From positions 18,521 through 82,520 of the forward strand of contig JBGVDD010000028.1 of the NCBI GenBank assembly GCA_045119215.1: a stretch of 64,000 nucleotides of DNA. The letters are read 5' to 3'. The position numbers were made by a program, and so were the translations under genes. The notes below the pieces were generated by a model that saw only the letters and a program-made list of their open reading frames with translations, was not told the DNA's origin and did not search any database. The stretch comes from RUG11237 sp045119215. GTDB lineage: Bacteria > Bacillota > Clostridia > Lachnospirales > Lachnospiraceae. The number at the start of each line of letters is the position of its first letter. Within the stretch, counting starts at the first letter, position 1. This document shows, piece by piece, positions 60,943 to 64,000 of the stretch.

Positions 60943-61566
60943 TTATTTCTTTAATGCTACCACTACGTGTCTGTATGGCTCTTCTCCCTCACTGTAAGTA
61001 GTTACATATTTATCATTTTGAAGCACCGAATGAATGATTCTTCTTTCATAAGCATTCATTGCCTCCAAAGAAATGCTTTTTCTTGTCTTTTTTACCTTAT
61101 GTGCCACATTCTTTGCAAGGTTTTCAATGGTGTCTCTTCTGCGCTTTCGGTAGTTTTCTGTATCGATTTTTACACGGACATACTGTTCACTGTCCTTGTT
61201 TGCAACAATACGTGCTAAATCCTGAAGGGCATCTAAGGTTTTGCCTCTCTTTCCAATGAGAACTCCCATCTCCGGACCTTTTAACTCTATATCCATGTCC
61301 TGGGTATTTTCATCATAGCTTGATATAATTTCTACTTCAAGATTCATTGTCTTGCACACATCGCTTATGAAGCGAATTACTTTATCTTCCACATTTTCTT
61401 TTTTTCTTGCCTGAATCACCGCTTTCTTGCTGTTGATTCCTAAAAATCCTGCACTACCTTTTTCAATCACTTCTACTTCCAATAGTTCACTGCTCACTCC
61501 AAAATGAAGAGCTGCCTGCATAATCGCGTCATCTACCGTTTTTGCTGTAAACTCTATAAATTCCAT
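60943..61566 (-). CDS. jag: RNA-binding protein Jag/KhpB (SpoIIIJ-associated)
   Basis: 207 aa. Three domains in order: Jag-N (EFTAKTVDDAIMQAALHFGV ... GFLGINSKKAVI), KH (MDIELKGPEMGVLIGKRGKTLDALQDLA, with GxxG as GKRG) and R3H (AMNAYERRIIHSVLQ). Binds RNA and is linked to cell elongation in Gram-positives. 12 bp behind yidC, standard origin order. Confidence 0.97.
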   Translation of the reverse strand: MEFIEFTAKTVDDAIMQAALHFGVSSELLEVEVIEKGSAGFLGINSKKAVIQARKKENVEDKVIRFISDVCKTMNLEVEIISSYDENTQDMDIELKGPEMGVLIGKRGKTLDALQDLARIVANKDSEQYVRVKIDTENYRKRRRDTIENLAKNVAHKVKKTRKSISLEAMNAYERRIIHSVLQNDKYVTTYSEGEEPYRHVVVALKK

Positions 61567-61578
61567 TGTGTTTTCCCC

Positions 61579-62844
61579 CTACTTTTTATTTTTTTCATTA
61601 TACTTTCTAACCATATTGGCTTTTGCTGCTATGCTGTCCGATTTCATGGATGCATTTTTGTAATAATCATCTGCCCTTTTCTGCTTTGCCTCTTTTTCGG
61701 CCTGTGTCATACCATTTAGCTTTACATTTTTGTTTCCCTGTTCATTGGCTTTTGCTGCCTCTGCCATTGCTCTTTCCATTAAGCTAGGCTTCTGTGCTTT
61801 CTTTCCAGCCTTCTCTACATTTTTACGGATAACTTCATCAAAATCTACCTTATCCAGATGTTTATTTGTAAAATACTGTATCACAGAACGAATCACAGGA
61901 CCTGCTATCCAGTACAGTCCTAACCCCAGTGGCATACTATAACACATAATTGCTGACATTACAGGCATGGTAACATTCATCATCTTCATGGACTGCATCA
62001 TTGGATTGGGTTCATTGTCTTTACTATTCATTTCTGGCTGTGGTATTAATTTAAAATTAATCCACTGAGTCAGTGCTGCCAACACTGGAACTGCAATGGC
62101 TGCAATCAACAAAGCATAAGCCCCTGTGCTGATAGCTTGTCCAACAATACTAGATGGTGAATTTGCAATGTTAATTCCCATAAATGTATTGTACTCTTGT
62201 AACTTTTCTGTCACACTGGCTATATCCCCAGATAAACTTGGAAATTTGTCTGACAATGCTGCCCATTCACTGTCATTAAATTTATACAACACATCAATAA
62301 AGGTATTTGACATGGAATAATCTGACTTTGCAAATCCTTTTGTGGAACCTATTTCTTGAATATACTTAGTGGCTCCATCTGTAGCCATTAGTTTTGTTAC
62401 AAAACCTTCATATACTAATTTAATCTTTGTAACATATGCAGGCATATTGTAAATTACACGATAAAGTCCATACATTATCGGCAACGTAATAAATAATTGA
62501 CCGCAACTTCCTGTTGGAGATGTACCATATTTTGCATACACAGCCTTAGTTTCCTGGTTCATCTTCATCATAGACTGTTCATCACGTTTATTAGCATATT
62601 TTTTCTGAATTGCCTGCAATTCAGGAGTCATACGGGATGATAATCGAGAATATCTTTGCTGTTTTACTGTCAATGGCATCATCAGCAAATAAATTATCAC
62701 CGTAAAAAGAATAATTGATAAACCTATATTAGGAATACCAATCTTATACAATACCTCAAAAATACCATTCATCAACTGGCCCAATATCCAGGCTGCCTGT
62801 CCTATAATGGGAGTGGTATTTTTCGTCAATAAAATGAATGTCAA
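61579..62844 (-). CDS. yidC: Membrane protein insertase YidC
   Basis: 421 aa, longer than the 250-300 aa of most Gram-positive YidC proteins. No lipobox Cys at the N-terminus. The conserved 60KD-IMP core is visible: LSIILFTVIIYLLMMPLTVKQQRYS, KMNQETKAVYAKYGTSPTGSCGQLFITLPIMYGLYRVIYNMP and the C-terminal MMNVTMPVMSAIMCYSMPLGLGLYWIAGPVIRSVIQYF. A loop of about 100 residues between helices (about 150-250) explains the extra length, and the basic tail resembles ribosome-binding YidC2 proteins. Confidence 0.96.
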   Translation of the reverse strand: MTFILLTKNTTPIIGQAAWILGQLMNGIFEVLYKIGIPNIGLSIILFTVIIYLLMMPLTVKQQRYSRLSSRMTPELQAIQKKYANKRDEQSMMKMNQETKAVYAKYGTSPTGSCGQLFITLPIMYGLYRVIYNMPAYVTKIKLVYEGFVTKLMATDGATKYIQEIGSTKGFAKSDYSMSNTFIDVLYKFNDSEWAALSDKFPSLSGDIASVTEKLQEYNTFMGINIANSPSSIVGQAISTGAYALLIAAIAVPVLAALTQWINFKLIPQPEMNSKDNEPNPMMQSMKMMNVTMPVMSAIMCYSMPLGLGLYWIAGPVIRSVIQYFTNKHLDKVDFDEVIRKNVEKAGKKAQKPSLMERAMAEAAKANEQGNKNVKLNGMTQAEKEAKQKRADDYYKNASMKSDSIAAKANMVRKYNEKNKK

Positions 62845-62859
62845 ACTTTTTTCCTCCTT

Positions 62860-63069
62860 CTATGGAACCGGATCATATCCTCCTTTTGAAAATGGATTAC
62901 ATCTGGCAATTCTCCAAATTGTCAATAATCCACCTTTCACTGCCCCATGTTTTGTAATAGCCTCCAACCCATACTGAGAACAGGTAGGCCAATAGGGACA
63001 TTTTACTCTTTTCATTGGTGAAAGATATTTTCTATATAATTTAATCAAATAGATTAATATTTTTTTCAT
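62860..63069 (-). CDS. yidD: Membrane protein insertion efficiency factor YidD
   Basis: 69 aa. The motif RKYLSPMKRVKCPYWPTCSQYGLEAITKHGAVKGG ... RIARCNPFSKGGYDPVP is diagnostic, including the two Cys of CPYWPTCS. Small amphipathic protein at the inner membrane, set between rnpA and yidC as in most bacteria. Confidence 0.97.
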   Translation of the reverse strand: MKKILIYLIKLYRKYLSPMKRVKCPYWPTCSQYGLEAITKHGAVKGGLLTIWRIARCNPFSKGGYDPVP

Positions 63070-63095
63070 AACTTTGCTCTATAATATAATTAAAT

Positions 63096-63452
63096 TTACT
63101 CTGACCTTTCCTCTTTCTTTTGTGCTCTCATATGCAACTTGTTTACATGAAGTAATGCACTTTCCATGTCAGCGTATGTGATGTTTTTTGCACTGATTCT
63201 TGCGATTACCACGTAATCGTATCCCTTTTCAAATTCCTTTTCATTTAAACGGTAGCTTTCTCTTACTAAACGAGTCAGGCGATGCCTCACCACACTATTT
63301 CCGACTTTTTTGCTTACCGAAATTCCTACTCTGTTTTTCTCCAGATGATTTTCATACTTATACATAACCAGATATTTATTCGCAAAGGAAACTCCCTTGT
63401 TATAAACTCGCTGGAAATCTTTTCTTTTTTTTAAAGATTCTGAATACAACAT
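63096..63452 (-). CDS. rnpA: Ribonuclease P protein component
   Basis: 118 aa. Contains the RNR-type core RVGISVSKKVGNSVVRHRLTRLVRES, plus the N-terminal SLKKRKDFQRVYNKG segment. Binds the RNase P RNA and helps in 5' maturation of tRNAs. AAAGGA precedes the ATG; 71 bp separate it from rpmH. Confidence 0.97.
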   Translation of the reverse strand: MLYSESLKKRKDFQRVYNKGVSFANKYLVMYKYENHLEKNRVGISVSKKVGNSVVRHRLTRLVRESYRLNEKEFEKGYDYVVIARISAKNITYADMESALLHVNKLHMRAQKKEERSE

Positions 63453-63504
63453 TTTTGTGGTCCTTTCTGCTGTTTTATTCGTTACAATGATTATATAGAA
63501 GAAA

Positions 63505-63526
63505 AGACCACATAAAATGCGGCCTA
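63505..63526 (-). terminator. Weak hairpin between rpmH and rnpA
   Basis: GGCCGCAT with ATGTGGTC (two G-U pairs) followed by TTTTCTTCT on the minus strand, just after the rpmH stop. Probably an attenuator that lowers rnpA expression relative to rpmH. Confidence 0.5.
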
Positions 63527-63658
63527 TGCTGATAACTTCTTTCTTCCCTTTGCTCTTCTAGCAGCTAAAACTTTTCTTCCGCCTGGTGTACTCATTCTGC
63601 TTCTGAAACCATGAACTTTAGATCTAGATCTTTTCTTAGGTTGAAATGTCATCTTCAT
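63524..63658 (-). CDS. rpmH: 50S ribosomal protein L34
   Basis: 44 aa, complete: begins MKMTFQPKKRSRSKVHGF and continues with RSRMSTPGGRKVLAARRAKG, ending GRKKLSA. All canonical for L34. Strong AAGGAGG site upstream of the ATG at 63658. The first gene left of the dnaA/oriC region. Confidence 0.99.
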   Translation of the reverse strand: MKMTFQPKKRSRSKVHGFRSRMSTPGGRKVLAARRAKGRKKLSA

Positions 63659-64000
63659 AAATTAGGCACCTCCTTAAAATTATTTACTCAATATTATTTC
63701 ATATTGCCTGCAGACTAATAATAATCTGCAAACATCACTCCTATTTTATTGAATAAAGGGGGTTCTGTCAATCTTTTTTTTATTTTTTTAATAATTTTTT
63801 CATTGGATTTTCTTCTTTCAGTGTGAAAAAAGATATTTGTACCCAAAATCACGAAAAGTTATCCACAATTTGTTGATAACTTGTTGATAACTTTTTGATT
63901 TTTATAATTTTCCCCTTATTTTAGCCTTTTATTTTGTTATTTTATTTTTCAACAGCCTGTTTATAATATATTTTTTTCATATTATGTAAATCAAAAAAAA
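63659..64000. other. Edge of the oriC/dnaA region with DnaA boxes
   Basis: No gene. Three DnaA-box-like 9-mers: TTATCCACA (63859-63867, plus strand, consensus) and TTATCAACA twice on the minus strand (63871-63879 and 63882-63890), spaced 11 bp. A very A/T-rich stretch follows to the window end. dnaA should start just to the right. Confidence 0.8.

Overview
The window is low-GC Firmicutes DNA, almost certainly from a motile member of the Lachnospiraceae (class Clostridia), taken from the origin-proximal part of the chromosome. The right end carries the conserved origin order rpmH-rnpA-yidD-yidC-jag, mnmE-mnmG-rsmG, parA-parB and three consensus parS sites. DnaA boxes at about 63.86-63.89 kb show that dnaA/oriC lies just beyond the right edge. 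Family names are from recognition of motifs; no search was run.

Layout: 0-3.9 kb holds a membrane protein, a TSCPD protein, murG, and a flavodoxin-type protein with a HIT hydrolase. From 13.4 down to 3.9 kb one minus-strand operon with a good promoter encodes a complete Tad/Flp pilus machine: prepilin peptidase, TadZ, TadA, TadB, TadC, a 57-aa Flp pilin, a DUF5702-type protein, a TadE-like pseudopilin with two zinc-type modules, a second prepilin peptidase, a second TadE-like protein and an FHA protein. From 13.6 to 19.3 kb are a YaaL-like protein, FliS, flagellin and a 1129-aa protein with a FliK-like tail; the last two genes have sigma-28-like promoters. From 19.5 to 23.7 kb are unknown proteins, the glycogen branching enzyme GlgB, a remnant of a GH13 enzyme and an autoregulated TetR repressor. 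A 1296-aa acidic TPR/AAA protein with two in-frame minisatellites covers 23.7-27.6 kb.

From 27.7 to 28.4 kb there is a protein-free stretch with its own promoter, terminator and several long-range complementary pairings, which I read as an unrecognised structured RNA of about 660 nt. Next to it (28.6-35.3 kb) is a three-gene JetABC (Wadjet/MksBEF-type SMC) operon with no JetD nuclease, preceded by a Cys-rich triple-repeat protein. From 35.8 to 43.5 kb are a hybrid histidine kinase, pullulanase, TrmB, a DUF815 ATPase and the bifunctional PheA. From 43.8 to 49.6 kb are a DUF5050-type membrane protein, a D,D-carboxypeptidase, a DEDDh exonuclease, tRNA-Arg(CCU), a DUF3881 protein and an HD-GYP phosphodiesterase.

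The segregation region (49.6-52.9 kb) has parAB-DUF4446-HD-GYP in a row. A 1.1-kb gene-free stretch follows, with three parS sites (two inside perfect palindromes of 46 and 50 bp) and two diverged copies of a three-hairpin element of about 137 bp. Then come a DegS/DegU-like two-component pair, an alpha/beta hydrolase, the tRNA-modification cluster, MTA/SAH nucleosidase and the origin-proximal core. The TetR operator (16-bp palindrome) that overlaps the tetR promoter recurs exactly between mnmE and mtnN.
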